This document shows, piece by piece, positions 36,941 through 46,121 of a stretch of 64,000 nt of DNA. The stretch is from Bog-473 sp035534235 (GTDB lineage: Bacteria > Actinomycetota > Acidimicrobiia > Acidimicrobiales > RAAP-2). Position numbers and translations under genes: made by a program. The stretch's first letter is position 1. Each line of letters begins with the position of its first letter. The stretch spans positions 1 through 64,000 of the forward strand of contig DATLSH010000028.1 in NCBI GenBank assembly GCA_035534235.1, written 5' to 3'. Below the pieces are notes generated by a model. It saw only the letters and a list, made by a program, of their open reading frames with translations, was not told where the DNA came from and did no database searches.

Positions 36941-38923
36941 TCAGCCCGGCTGGTGGTCGGCCGGCACGTGCTGTCGGGCCCGCCGGACGCTCTCGGCGAT
37001 GCCGGCGCCGTCGAGTCCGAGACCGGCCAGGATGTCATCAGCCCGGCCCTGGGCCAGGTACTGGCGTGGGATCCCGAGTACCCGGGTGACCGGCCCCCGG
37101 TCGCCCGGGGTTTCCATGGCATCGATCAGGAAAGCCCCAGCCCCACCGTGGCGCACCCCGTCCTCGGCCGTCACGACAACGGCGTGGCGGGACGCGTCGG
37201 CCAGCATGCCGGCATCAGGCGGCGAGACGACGCGCACGTCCCACACGGTGGCATCGATCCCCTCGGCCTCCAAAGCTGCGGCCGCTTCCAGGCAGGCACC
37301 CACCAGCTTGCCCACACCGAGCAGACAGACCGACCCGTCGCCGTCCCGCAACCGGTGGGCGTCGAGGCCGTGACCCCCCTGGTCGTCTGCGACGTGACGG
37401 GGGGCACTCTTGGGGAAGCGGATGGTGGAAGGGCCGGGCAGCTCCAGCGCGGTGCGCAGCATGGGCGCGATCTCCTCGGCGGCCGAGGGAGCGAAGACCG
37501 TCATGCCGGGGATGGAGAGCGCCAGGGCAATGTCCAGGATCCCGTGGTGGCTGGGTCCGTCGTCACCCGTGATGCCGGCTCGGTCCAGCACGAAGACCAC
37601 CGGGCTGCCGTGCAGGCCCACGTCCAGGTTGGCCTGGTCGAAGGCTCGGCTGAAGAAGGTGGAGTACACCGCCACCACCGGCCGGAGGCCACCCATGGCC
37701 ATGCCGGCGGCGGAAGTGACCTCGTGCTGCTCGGCAATGCCGACGTCGAAGAAGCGGTCGGAGAACCGGGCCTGGAAGGCGAGCAACCCGGTGGGCCCGG
37801 GCATGGCCGCGGTGAGCGCCACCACCCGATCGTCCGTCTCGGCGGCAGCCAGGATGGCCTGCGAGAAGGCATCGGTGTAGGTGGCGGCACGCTGGGGCGA
37901 GTCGTTGACCTCGGCTTCGGGAGTCGAACCCGGCGTGGCCACCCCGCCGGCATCGGCCCCGGCGGAGCCGCCCACTGCGACACCCGCCGAGCTCCCGACG
38001 GTGTTGGCGAGCGCGATCGCCTTGACATCGTGGAGGCGCTGGACGTCGTCCTCCTCGGCTGGCGCATAGCCCCGGCCCTTCTGGGTCAGCACGTGGACCA
38101 CGATGGGCCCGTCCCATGCGGCGGCGTGGGCGAAGGCCTGTTCCATGAGCTCAATGTCGTGACCGTCGATGGGGCCGGCGTAGCGAACCCCCAGGGCCTC
38201 GAAGAAGGTGTGGGGCGCCACCATTTCGCGCAGTGCGCTGGTGACCGAGTGCACGCTGGAATAGGCCAGGGGACCGAAGGCCGGCAGCCGGCGCAGACGG
38301 GACCGCAGGCGCTCACGGGCCAGCAGGTAGGTCGGGTTGAGCCGCAGGGTGGTCAGGCTCTGGGAGAGCTGCGACACCGTGGGAGCGTAGGACCGACCGT
38401 TGTCGTTCAGGACCACCACCACCCGGCAACCCGAGTGGCCCAAGTTGTTCAGAGCCTCGTAGGCCATCCCGCCGGTGAGGGCACCATCGCCGACGACGGC
38501 GATCACCTTGCGCTCGCTCGCCTGACCTCGCAGCGTGAAGGCATTGGCCAGCCCGTGCGCGTAGGAAAGAGCGGTTGACGCGTGGCTATTCTCAATCCAG
38601 TCGTGCTCGGACTCGGCGCGGTTCGGGTAGCCCGACATCCCATCGGCCTGCTTGAGGGTCTTGAATCCGAAGCGCCGACCGGTCACCAGCTTGTGGACGT
38701 AGGCCTGATGGCCGGTGTCCCACAAGATGACGTCGCGGGGCGAATCGAACACGCGGTGCAGGGCCAGGGTCAGCTCGACCGCTCCCAAATTGGACCCCAG
38801 GTGGCCACCGGTGGTGGTCACGGTCTCGACGATGAAGGAGCGGATCTCCTCGCACAGGGCGTCGAGTTGCCCACTGCTCAAGGCCTTGAGGTCGGCCGGC
38901 GTCTCAATGCTTTGCAGGATCAT
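36941..38923 (-). CDS. dxs: 1-deoxy-D-xylulose-5-phosphate synthase
   Basis: 660 aa, first enzyme of the MEP isoprenoid pathway (pyruvate plus glyceraldehyde-3-phosphate). The thiamine-diphosphate motif GDGALTGGMAYEALNN is at 145-160, GHQAYVHKL near 71, the catalytic Glu in VGIAEQHEVTSAAGMAMGG, and DRAGITGDDGPSHHGILD later. A low-complexity Gly/Ala/Ser insertion at about 307-345 lengthens the usual linker between the domains. It lies 15 nt after the MFS gene on the same strand. Confidence 0.97.
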   Translation of the reverse strand: MILQSIETPADLKALSSGQLDALCEEIRSFIVETVTTTGGHLGSNLGAVELTLALHRVFDSPRDVILWDTGHQAYVHKLVTGRRFGFKTLKQADGMSGYPNRAESEHDWIENSHASTALSYAHGLANAFTLRGQASERKVIAVVGDGALTGGMAYEALNNLGHSGCRVVVVLNDNGRSYAPTVSQLSQSLTTLRLNPTYLLARERLRSRLRRLPAFGPLAYSSVHSVTSALREMVAPHTFFEALGVRYAGPIDGHDIELMEQAFAHAAAWDGPIVVHVLTQKGRGYAPAEEDDVQRLHDVKAIALANTVGSSAGVAVGGSAGADAGGVATPGSTPEAEVNDSPQRAATYTDAFSQAILAAAETDDRVVALTAAMPGPTGLLAFQARFSDRFFDVGIAEQHEVTSAAGMAMGGLRPVVAVYSTFFSRAFDQANLDVGLHGSPVVFVLDRAGITGDDGPSHHGILDIALALSIPGMTVFAPSAAEEIAPMLRTALELPGPSTIRFPKSAPRHVADDQGGHGLDAHRLRDGDGSVCLLGVGKLVGACLEAAAALEAEGIDATVWDVRVVSPPDAGMLADASRHAVVVTAEDGVRHGGAGAFLIDAMETPGDRGPVTRVLGIPRQYLAQGRADDILAGLGLDGAGIAESVRRARQHVPADHQPG

Positions 38924-38938
38924 GGCAGTGGCGTAACG

Positions 38939-40072
38939 CTAGTCCCTCGCCACCCGGGTTCCACCTCGCTCAGGGCGGAGCAGCGAACTCACGGCCACCA
39001 TGAAGGCGGCGACGGCCAGGAGCTGCAGGCCGCGATCGGGGCCGTAGGTCTGCGAGATCCACCCGACGACGGGGGCGCCGGCCACCCAGCCGATGTAGCC
39101 GGCGGCGGTAAAGGTCCCCACCGCGCTGACAACCTGGCTGGCCAGGCGGCTGACCGTACTCATCACCAACGGCCAGAACAGCGAGGCCCCACCGGCCCCG
39201 AGCGCCAGGCCGATGGCTGCCATTCCGGGGAGCGGCGAGAGGGACTCCAGCAGGATGCCTCCCCCGGCCACGCAACCACCGACGACGAGAGCGCGCCGCG
39301 TGGAGAGGCGCCCGAGCAGCGCGCCACCGGCGCCCCGGGTGGCAGCGGCCACTGTCTGGCCGACCACGTAGGCGCCGGCACCGAGCAGCACCCCGGTGGC
39401 CAGATGGTTCCGCAGGTAGAGGACGCCCCAGGTGTCAACGCCCCCCTCGGTGACCTCGGCCAGGGCGAAGACGGCGAGCAGCATCAGGAGGCCCTCCTGG
39501 CGTAGGCGCCGCCAGGGGTGGACCGTGGCCGGTGTTCCGGCGAGGGCCATGGCGGTGCCCGGGTCGGTGCGGCAGGCCCAGACCCCGACGGCCAGGGCGA
39601 CCACCGCGATGCCGGGCCAGACCCAGCGCCACGAGAGCCCCAAGTGGATGAGGATCCCGGCGGAGGCGGCCCCGAGCAGGGCACCGGCGTTGAACAGCGC
39701 ATGGAAGCGGACCAGGCCGGCCGGATTGCCGACGAGGCGGTGGGACGCCTCCGCGTTCATGGCCGTGTCGATGCTCCCTCCGGCGATCTCCACCAGGACC
39801 AGGGCCACGGTGAAGAGGGAACGCTGCCGGGTGGCGGCCATCAGCACAAGGAGGACCGACCAGGCCAGGAGGGCGATCCACAACAGGCGGCGGGCTCCGA
39901 CCCGATCGGCCAGGTGGGCCATGACGGCGCTGGAGGCCCCGGCGACCGCCACCGCCACCGCCAGCAGGACGCCGACCGCGGAGTCAGAGAGGGAGAAGGC
40001 GTGCTGGATGTTGAACAACATGACGGCCCAGCTGCCCCAGAAGAGCCCAAAGGTGATGAAGGCTGCCACCAC
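38939..40072 (-). CDS. MFS transporter
   Basis: 377 aa with about 12 helices. ADRVGARRLLWIALLAW is the loop-2/3 MFS motif, and a related RLSTRRALVVGG occurs in the second half. The GTG start at 40072 leaves almost no cytoplasmic N-terminus; the frame stays open upstream to a CTG overlapping the thioesterase stop (CTGA), so the true start may be up to ~20 codons earlier. The substrate cannot be read. Sandwiched between dxs and the thioesterase on one strand. Confidence 0.8.
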   Translation of the reverse strand: MVAAFITFGLFWGSWAVMLFNIQHAFSLSDSAVGVLLAVAVAVAGASSAVMAHLADRVGARRLLWIALLAWSVLLVLMAATRQRSLFTVALVLVEIAGGSIDTAMNAEASHRLVGNPAGLVRFHALFNAGALLGAASAGILIHLGLSWRWVWPGIAVVALAVGVWACRTDPGTAMALAGTPATVHPWRRLRQEGLLMLLAVFALAEVTEGGVDTWGVLYLRNHLATGVLLGAGAYVVGQTVAAATRGAGGALLGRLSTRRALVVGGCVAGGGILLESLSPLPGMAAIGLALGAGGASLFWPLVMSTVSRLASQVVSAVGTFTAAGYIGWVAGAPVVGWISQTYGPDRGLQLLAVAAFMVAVSSLLRPERGGTRVARD

Positions 40073-40125
40073 CGGACCGCTGCCCGGCGGTGACCGGCGT
40101 CCCGTCTCTGATGCGGGCGGGACGC

Positions 40126-40569
40126 TCAGGGGGTGCCGGCGGCGCCCGCCTTGGCCAAGAACACGGCCCGGTCGACCACTACCCGGGTCACCACTCCGGC
40201 GCCGACCAGGCCACCGCCGTCACCCTCCAGGCGGGCAGCCGACACGGTGAAGCTCAGGCGCCGCCCCTCCACTTTGACCAGCGTGGCTTCGGCCAGGACG
40301 ACCGAGCCCACGGCCACCGGGGCCAAATGGTCGAACTGGACGCGGGTGGCCACGCTGGACTGCGCTCCGGTGAGGTGCCCATCGGTGGCGCGGCACGTGG
40401 CCTCCTCACACAGTGCGATCAGACGGGGAGTGGCCAGGACCGGCACGTCTCCGGATCGGAAATGGTCGGCCGTGTCGCCGTCGGCGACGGTGATCTCCAG
40501 TTGTGCGGTCAGGCCCGCGTGGGGACCGTGCCCGGCCGAGGTGGTTGGACCGGAGGATTGATCGGGCAC
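40126..40569 (-). CDS. Hotdog-fold thioesterase (fluoroacetyl-CoA thioesterase FlK-like)
   Basis: 147 aa from a GTG at 40569. TPRLIALCEEATCRA (catalytic Glu region), SVATRVQFDHLAPVAVGSVV and GRRLSFTVSA are the conserved strands of the FlK-like hotdog family, which hydrolyse small acyl-CoAs. I chose this start because TATCGT lies 7 nt upstream and the frame loses coding character beyond it. It is divergent from tldD with only 19 bp between the two start codons. Confidence 0.8.
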   Translation of the reverse strand: MPDQSSGPTTSAGHGPHAGLTAQLEITVADGDTADHFRSGDVPVLATPRLIALCEEATCRATDGHLTGAQSSVATRVQFDHLAPVAVGSVVLAEATLVKVEGRRLSFTVSAARLEGDGGGLVGAGVVTRVVVDRAVFLAKAGAAGTP

Positions 40570-40575
40570 GACGGT

Positions 40576-40582
40576 TACGATA
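40576..40582. promoter_or_regulatory. Shared bidirectional -10 element of thioesterase and tldD
   Basis: The 7-mer TACGATA reads TACGAT on plus (40576-40581) and TATCGT on minus (40577-40582). Each is followed by 7 nt and then a GTG start (40589 on plus, 40569 on minus). Both mRNAs must be leaderless. Confidence 0.6.
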
Positions 40583-40588
40583 CCGCTC

Positions 40589-41986
40589 GTGACCGACACC
40601 TCCCTGATCGACCCGGTGGTCCTGGGGCGGGTTCTCACGGCAGCGCTCGCTCGCGGCGGGGACATGGCCGAGGTCTTCGCAGAGGACAGCACGTCCGCCA
40701 GCGCCATGATGGACGATCGCCGGGTGGAGGAGCTCTCGTCGGGCCGTTCGCGGGGGGCGGGGATCCGCGTGGTGGTCGGTGAGACGACCGGATTCGCCCA
40801 CACCGCCGACCTGAGCGAGCCGGGATTGCTGGCCGCAGCCGGCGCGGCGGCTGCCGTGGCCCGTGAGGGAGGGGGCCGGGTGCGCACCGTCGCCCTCGGA
40901 TCGGGCACGCGGTGGGGACACGGAGACCGCACGTTGCCCGATTCGGTGGACAAGGCGAGAAAGCTCGACTTGCTCGCGCGGGCCGATGATGCGGCGCGGG
41001 GGTCGGGTGGCGCCATCACCCAGGTGCAGGTGGGTTGCGGGGACTCCCGCCGGCGCGTGCTCATCGCCAACTCGGAAGGCCTGCTGGCGGAGGACGATCA
41101 AATCCGGACCCGCTTCAATGTGATCTGCGTCGCCAACGGAGACACGGGCATGCAGACGGGACACGAGTCGCTGGCCCGTACCGAGGGCTACGAGATCTTC
41201 GAGCGCTACCTGGTGGAGGACATCGCCCGGTCGGCTGCCGCGCGTGCCCTGGCCAAACTTTCGGCCCGCCCGGCACCATCGGGAGAGGTACCCGTGGTCC
41301 TGGCCGGCGGCAGTGGCGGCATCCTGTTCCATGAGGCGTGCGGGCACGGGCTTGAGGCTGACCACATCTTGAAGGACGCCTCGGTCTACACCGGGCAAGT
41401 GGGTCGGTTGGTGGCCAGTCCCCTGGTCACGCTGGTCGACGACGGCACGGTGCCCGGTGAATGGGGCAATTTCGCCGTCGATGACGAGGGCTGCGCCCCG
41501 GCTCGCAACGTGCTGATCGAGAACGGCATCCTCACCGACTACATGTGGGACTGGCTGCGGGGGCGCAAGGAGGGGAGGAAGTCGTCGGGGAACGGGCGCC
41601 GGCAGAGCTACCAGCATCTCCCGATGGTCCGCATGACCAACACCTATCTGCTGGCCGGGACCGAGAACGCCGACGAGATCATCTCCCAGACCCCATCCGG
41701 TGTGTACGTCAAGAAGCTGGGTGGGGGACAGGTCAATACCGCCACCGGCGACTTCGTCTTCGGGACGAACGAGGCCTACCTCATAGAGGGCGGCCGTATC
41801 ACCGAGCCCCTGCGGGACGCCAATCTGATCGGCAACGGTCCCGAGGTACTGCGCCGCATTGACGCGGTGGCCGATGACTTCGACATGACCCCGGGGACCT
41901 GCGGGAAGGACGGACAGAGCGTCCCCGTGGGCTGCGGCCAGGCCACCTTGCGCATCACCGGGGTCACCCTGGGGGGCACGGCATAG
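40589..41986 (+). CDS. tldD: TldD-family metalloprotease subunit
   Basis: 465 aa. With TldE it forms a heteromeric zinc protease that trims small peptides. The zinc motif HExxxH is HEACGH at 248-253 (GGILFHEACGHGLEADHIL). GVYVKKLGGGQVNTATGDF and AYLIEGGRITEPL are typical TldD C-terminal segments. GTG start 7 nt after TACGAT. Followed by its partner with a one-base TAG/GTG overlap. Confidence 0.95.
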   Translation: MTDTSLIDPVVLGRVLTAALARGGDMAEVFAEDSTSASAMMDDRRVEELSSGRSRGAGIRVVVGETTGFAHTADLSEPGLLAAAGAAAAVAREGGGRVRTVALGSGTRWGHGDRTLPDSVDKARKLDLLARADDAARGSGGAITQVQVGCGDSRRRVLIANSEGLLAEDDQIRTRFNVICVANGDTGMQTGHESLARTEGYEIFERYLVEDIARSAAARALAKLSARPAPSGEVPVVLAGGSGGILFHEACGHGLEADHILKDASVYTGQVGRLVASPLVTLVDDGTVPGEWGNFAVDDEGCAPARNVLIENGILTDYMWDWLRGRKEGRKSSGNGRRQSYQHLPMVRMTNTYLLAGTENADEIISQTPSGVYVKKLGGGQVNTATGDFVFGTNEAYLIEGGRITEPLRDANLIGNGPEVLRRIDAVADDFDMTPGTCGKDGQSVPVGCGQATLRITGVTLGGTA

Positions 41987-43338
41987 TGGTCGAGCTCATG
42001 GACCTGGCCACCTCGGTGGTGGAACGGGCCCGGGAGGGCGAGGGGATGGAGGTCTACGTCACCCGGGGCACCGAGACCGAGGTCCGGGCCTATGAAGGGA
42101 AGATCGAATCGTTGACCTCGGCCGACTCGTCTGGCGTGGGGATCCGCATCCTGCTGAACGGGGCGGGCAGCCGTATGGGCTTCGCGTGGGCCGGCTCCCT
42201 TCACCCGACGGTGATCGACGCTGCCGTGGCGGATGCCAGGGACAACGCGCGCTACGCGACCCCGGACCCTGACGTCGTCCTGGCCACCCCCGACGGGGTC
42301 GCCGCCGTGGACCTGAACCTGTGGGACGAGGGCGTGGTCTCCACGCCCATGGAAGACAAGGTGGCACTGGCCATACAGCTGGAGCGAGCCACCCGGTCCG
42401 CCGACCCGCGGGTGCGCCAGGTCTCCTCGGCCGACTATGCCGACGGCCGGATTGAGGTGGCGATGGCCTCGACTACTGGCATCAGGTCCTCGGCGCGCCG
42501 CACCAACGCGTTCGTCTCGGTGGACGCCATCGCCGGTGAAGGGTCCGACACGCAGACGGGCACCGGGTTCAGCGTGGGCCGGGCCCCGGGCGACCTCGAC
42601 CCCGAGGAAGCCATGGACGACGCCGTGTTGCGGTCCACCCGGCTCCTGGGGGCGCAGAAGGCCCGATCGGGGCGCTGCACGGTAGTCTTCGACCCCCGTG
42701 TCGTCTCGACCCTGCTTTCGGTCGTGGCGGCGGCCCTGTCGGGAGAGGCCGTGGTCAAGGGACGCTCATTCTTCGCCGGGAGGATCGGCGAGGCAGTGGC
42801 GCACGGTGCCGTGACCCTGGTCGACGACCCCACGGACGTCCGCGCCTACGGCGCGTCGTCGCACGACGGGGAAGGTCTGGCCTGCCGGCGCAATGTGCTC
42901 ATCTCCGACGGCATCCTTCGTATGTTCGTCTTCGACGCCGTCTCGGGCCGTCGGGCCAACATGGAGTCGACCGGTTCAGCCGTGCGGGGCGGCTTCGCCG
43001 GGACACCCTCGGCCGGATGCCGCGCCCTGACCCTCATCCCCGGAGCGATGGGGGCGGAAGAGATCCTGGCCGCTGTCGGTGAGGGCCTTTATGTGCAATC
43101 GGTCACCGGCATCCATTCGGGGGTCAATCCCGTCAGCGGGGACTTCTCGGTCGGAGCCGAGGGCCTCATGATCCGGGGCGGCCACCTGGCCGAACCGGTG
43201 CGCGAGGTGACGGTGGCCTCCACCCTGCAGCGGATGCTCCAGGCGGTGGTGGAGATCGGGAGCGACCTGCGTTGGCTCCCGGGGTTGGCGGCCGGCCAGA
43301 CGCTGGCCGTCGCCGACATGCAACTCAGCGGGGACTGA
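41986..43338 (+). CDS. pmbA: TldE/PmbA-family partner of TldD
   Basis: 450 aa. It lacks the HExxxH site, as expected of TldE, and keeps the fold features YVTRGTETEVRAYEGKIESL, GVGIRILLNG, LGAQKARSGRCTVVFDPRVV and the ending LVQSVTG-type segment (LYVQSVTGIHSGVNPVSGDF). It completes the TldD2E2-type complex. GTG at 41986 overlaps the tldD TAG by one base, so the two are coupled. Confidence 0.93.
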   Translation: MVELMDLATSVVERAREGEGMEVYVTRGTETEVRAYEGKIESLTSADSSGVGIRILLNGAGSRMGFAWAGSLHPTVIDAAVADARDNARYATPDPDVVLATPDGVAAVDLNLWDEGVVSTPMEDKVALAIQLERATRSADPRVRQVSSADYADGRIEVAMASTTGIRSSARRTNAFVSVDAIAGEGSDTQTGTGFSVGRAPGDLDPEEAMDDAVLRSTRLLGAQKARSGRCTVVFDPRVVSTLLSVVAAALSGEAVVKGRSFFAGRIGEAVAHGAVTLVDDPTDVRAYGASSHDGEGLACRRNVLISDGILRMFVFDAVSGRRANMESTGSAVRGGFAGTPSAGCRALTLIPGAMGAEEILAAVGEGLYVQSVTGIHSGVNPVSGDFSVGAEGLMIRGGHLAEPVREVTVASTLQRMLQAVVEIGSDLRWLPGLAAGQTLAVADMQLSGD

Positions 43339-43342
43339 CCCT

Positions 43343-43705
43343 TCAGCTGGCTGCCGCGGCAGGCGCCTTGGTCTCCTTGGTCTCCTTGGACTCCTTGGAC
43401 TCCTTGGCCGGCTGGTTGGCGCCTGCGCCGGTGTTCGTGTTCTCGGACTTGGCGGATGAGTCGGCGCTCTTGGACTCACCGGGGGTGTCCGTGCTGGCGG
43501 ACCCTTTGCCGTTCGCCTTGGCGCTGCCGACCCGTGAGTCGTTCTTGTAGAACCCGCTGCCTTTGAGGACGATGCCCACCGCCCCGTAAACCTTGCGCAG
43601 GGCACCCCCGCACTCCGGGCAGTCGGACAGGGCTTCGTCGGAGAACTTCTGGACAGCCTCGAGCCGGTGCCCACACGCCGTGCAGGCGTACTCATAGGTC
43701 GGCAA
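43343..43705 (-). CDS. FmdB-type zinc-ribbon protein with low-complexity tail
   Basis: 120 aa. I chose a TTG start at 43705 because it gives the canonical beginning (M)PTYEYACTACGH and has GAGGAGGG just upstream; a longer frame from 43726 is less natural. The zinc ribbon uses CTAC and CPEC (about 9-37). GIVLKGSGFYKND is the conserved FmdB end. The last ~65 residues are Ser/Lys/Glu/Thr-rich with ESKESKETKETK repeats. Such proteins are thought to act as small regulators. Confidence 0.85.
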   Translation of the reverse strand: MPTYEYACTACGHRLEAVQKFSDEALSDCPECGGALRKVYGAVGIVLKGSGFYKNDSRVGSAKANGKGSASTDTPGESKSADSSAKSENTNTGAGANQPAKESKESKETKETKAPAAAAS

Positions 43706-43814
43706 TGTCCCTCCTCGGATTGGCACTCGCTACTTGCGACTGCCAAGTCTAACCGACCCCCAACCGGCCGGTACCGCCCCTCCCGGGTCGTCCCAGGTCA
43801 TAGACTGTTGTCTC

Positions 43815-44303
43815 GTGTCCGATCGCAGCCTGGCCCATCTCGATCCGTTGGGCGGCGCCCGCATGGTCGATGTGACCCCCCGGGAGCCCACCCACCGCCG
43901 GGCCCTGGCCCGGTGCCGGGTGGCCATGTTGCCTGAGACCACGACCAAGGTGGCCAACAACGCCATTACCAAGGGCGACGTGCTGGCCGCGGCCCGGATT
44001 GCCGGGATTCAGGCTGCCAAGCGCACCGCCGAGCTGATCCCGATGTGCCACCCCGTCCTGGTGGGCTCCATTGCGGTCAACTTCTCAATCGGTGACGACT
44101 TCGTCGAAGTGGAAGCCCAAGTGGAGACCGTCGACCGGACGGGCGTCGAGATGGAAGCGATGGCGGCGTGCACCATCGCGGCACTGACCGTCTATGACAT
44201 GTGCAAGTCGGCGGATCGCACCATGACCATTGAGCACCTGGCGTTGTGGGAGAAGTCCGGGGGGCGTTCCGGCCCCTGGCGGCGGTCCGAGGTCCACCTG
44301 TAG
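43815..44303 (+). CDS. moaC: Cyclic pyranopterin monophosphate synthase MoaC
   Basis: 162 aa from the GTG at 43815, which lies 8 nt after TAGACT (43801-43806). Second step of molybdenum-cofactor synthesis. KGDVLAAARIAGIQAAKRT, LIPMCHPVL and TVDRTGVEMEAM with YDMCKSADR are the MoaC active-site blocks. No other moa gene is in the window. Confidence 0.95.
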   Translation: MSDRSLAHLDPLGGARMVDVTPREPTHRRALARCRVAMLPETTTKVANNAITKGDVLAAARIAGIQAAKRTAELIPMCHPVLVGSIAVNFSIGDDFVEVEAQVETVDRTGVEMEAMAACTIAALTVYDMCKSADRTMTIEHLALWEKSGGRSGPWRRSEVHL

Positions 44304-44336
44304 CTCCTCGCCCGCACCCAGAGCGGGGCTGGTGTC

Positions 44337-44342
44337 TAAGTT
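44337..44342 (+). promoter_or_regulatory. -10 box of the carboxyltransferase gene
   Basis: TAAGTT is followed by 8 nt (CTCCTCCA) and the ATG at 44351, consistent with a leaderless start. Confidence 0.4.
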
Positions 44343-44350
44343 CTCCTCCA

Positions 44351-45700
44351 ATGACTGTCCGCGTGGTGGATCCGCCCGATGTCGGGAAAGGCATCGTCGG
44401 GGCCGTCTCGTCGGTCGTCGGACGAATCGGGGGACGCAACGCGGTCATCGCCCGATCGCTGGGTAGCCTGCGGCGGGGCGCCATGACCCATGCCGACGGG
44501 GTCCGCCTCGCTGAGGCCGCCGATCAGGCGTGCGCACTCCGCATCCCCTTCATCTTCTTCGTGGCCTCCAGTGGGGCAGACGTGCTCGACGGTGTGGCGG
44601 CGCTCCACGGTTGGGGCCGCGCCGCCGCGGCGATATCCCGGTGCAGTGGCATCGTCCCCGTGGTTGCGGTGGCCACCGGTCCGGTGGTGTCAGGCCCGGC
44701 GCTGCTGCTCGGTCTGGCGGATCTGGTCGTCATGAGCTCGGAGGCCGTGGCCTTCGTGTCGGGCCCGCAGATGGTGGCTGAGTTCACCGGCGTCGAGATC
44801 GGCCTGCCGGAATTGGGTGGCGTAGCTACCCACGCCAGGTCCAGTGGCCTGTGCGCAGTTGAGTCCGACGACGTGGACGGAGCCGTGGCAGAACTGCTGG
44901 AGTATCTGCCCGCGCACACCGATGAGATGCCCCCGCTGAGGACCATGGTCGATCCGGTACAGCGGGCCACGCCGGAGCTGCGAGAGATCATTCCGGATCG
45001 CAAGGCGGCCACGTACGACGTGCGCGAAGTCATCCGGGCGGTGGCCGATGAGGGCGGGCTACGCGAGCTGTGGCCGCGGTGGGCAGGGCAGGTCGTCACC
45101 GGCCTGTCCCGTATGGGAGGCATTCCTGTGGGCTTCGTGGCCAGCCAGCCCAGGATCCTGGCGGGGACCCTCGACATTGCGGCGTCCCAGAAGGCATCCC
45201 GGTTCGTGCGCTTCTGTGATTCCTTCAACCTCCCGCTCGTGACCCTCGTGGACACGCCGGGCTTCCTGCCCGGTAAGGATCTCGAGTGGCGAGGCATGAT
45301 CCGCCACGGTGCCGAGCTCGCCTTTGCCTATGCCCAGGCGTCGGTACCGCGTGTCTGCCTCATCCTGCGCAAGGCCTTCGGGGGTGCCTACATCGTCATG
45401 GACTCCCGGGGGGTGGGCAACGACGTCTGCTTGGCCTGGCCGGCAGCAGAAATCGCCGTCATGGGTGCTTCCGGCGCGGTGCAGATCCTCCATCGCGGCA
45501 GTGAGGTGGGGAAGCGGGCCGACCGAGAGGCGGCGTACGAAGCGGCGTTCCTGAACCCCTGGCCGGCGTCGGAACGGGGGTTGGTCGACCAGGTAATCGA
45601 CCCGGCGGAGACGCGGATCATGTTGTGTTCGGTCCTCCGCCAGCTCAGCACGAAGCGTGAACTCGTGGTGGGGCGGAAACACGACGCCGGTCCGCAATAG
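44351..45700 (+). CDS. Acyl-CoA carboxylase carboxyltransferase (AccD/PccB-like), short form
   Basis: 449 aa from the ATG at 44351. Carboxyltransferase/crotonase fold with IPFIFFVASSGADVLDG, VATGPVVSGPALLLGLADLV, GGVATHARSSGL, LVTLVDTPGFLPGKDLEWRG, LILRKAFGGAYIVMDSRG and MGASGAVQILHR. Standard PccB/AccD5 subunits are about 520-540 aa. The N-terminal ~80 residues that help form the dimer are missing, and no biotin carboxylase is nearby. It may be a specialised subunit. Confidence 0.85.
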   Translation: MTVRVVDPPDVGKGIVGAVSSVVGRIGGRNAVIARSLGSLRRGAMTHADGVRLAEAADQACALRIPFIFFVASSGADVLDGVAALHGWGRAAAAISRCSGIVPVVAVATGPVVSGPALLLGLADLVVMSSEAVAFVSGPQMVAEFTGVEIGLPELGGVATHARSSGLCAVESDDVDGAVAELLEYLPAHTDEMPPLRTMVDPVQRATPELREIIPDRKAATYDVREVIRAVADEGGLRELWPRWAGQVVTGLSRMGGIPVGFVASQPRILAGTLDIAASQKASRFVRFCDSFNLPLVTLVDTPGFLPGKDLEWRGMIRHGAELAFAYAQASVPRVCLILRKAFGGAYIVMDSRGVGNDVCLAWPAAEIAVMGASGAVQILHRGSEVGKRADREAAYEAAFLNPWPASERGLVDQVIDPAETRIMLCSVLRQLSTKRELVVGRKHDAGPQ

Positions 45701-45786
45701 GCATGTGAACAGGGGAAAGAGCGATTGTCATCAATTCGCAATGTACCTGAGGGTGATTCGACGCCGAACCGGGCAAACGATCGGGC

Positions 45787-46113
45787 ATGATCACTGTTGT
45801 GGCCCCCCCCACAGATGCAGGGCTCTTCGTGCTGGAGTCCTGCCACAGCACCTGGATCTTCGATACTGATCGGCTCCGCTTCCGGCGCGTCCTGAAGGGA
45901 CTGGCGTTGGAGACCCATGCTGCCACGACGGCGTGGCGGGCCTATTTCGGTCTGGAGATCGACGCCATTTCGGAATCGTTCGTGGTGATGTTGAACCCGG
46001 AGGGCACACGCCTCCTCCGTTCGTGGCGCCACGTTGAGCAATGTCCACAGTGCGGGGGCAACCAGACTGCGGAACTTTCACTCGACGACCTCAGGAGCGC
46101 CGCACTCGCCTGA
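45787..46113 (+). CDS. Conserved-looking hypothetical protein with CxxC
   Basis: 108 aa, ATG start. GLFVLESCHSTWIFDTDRLR and a CPQC pair near 86-89 suggest a small soluble, possibly metal-binding protein. Not recognised. Good codon bias supports it as real. It ends 8 nt before the convergent membrane-protein gene. Confidence 0.6.
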   Translation: MITVVAPPTDAGLFVLESCHSTWIFDTDRLRFRRVLKGLALETHAATTAWRAYFGLEIDAISESFVVMLNPEGTRLLRSWRHVEQCPQCGGNQTAELSLDDLRSAALA

Positions 46114-46121
46114 ACGCCCCT

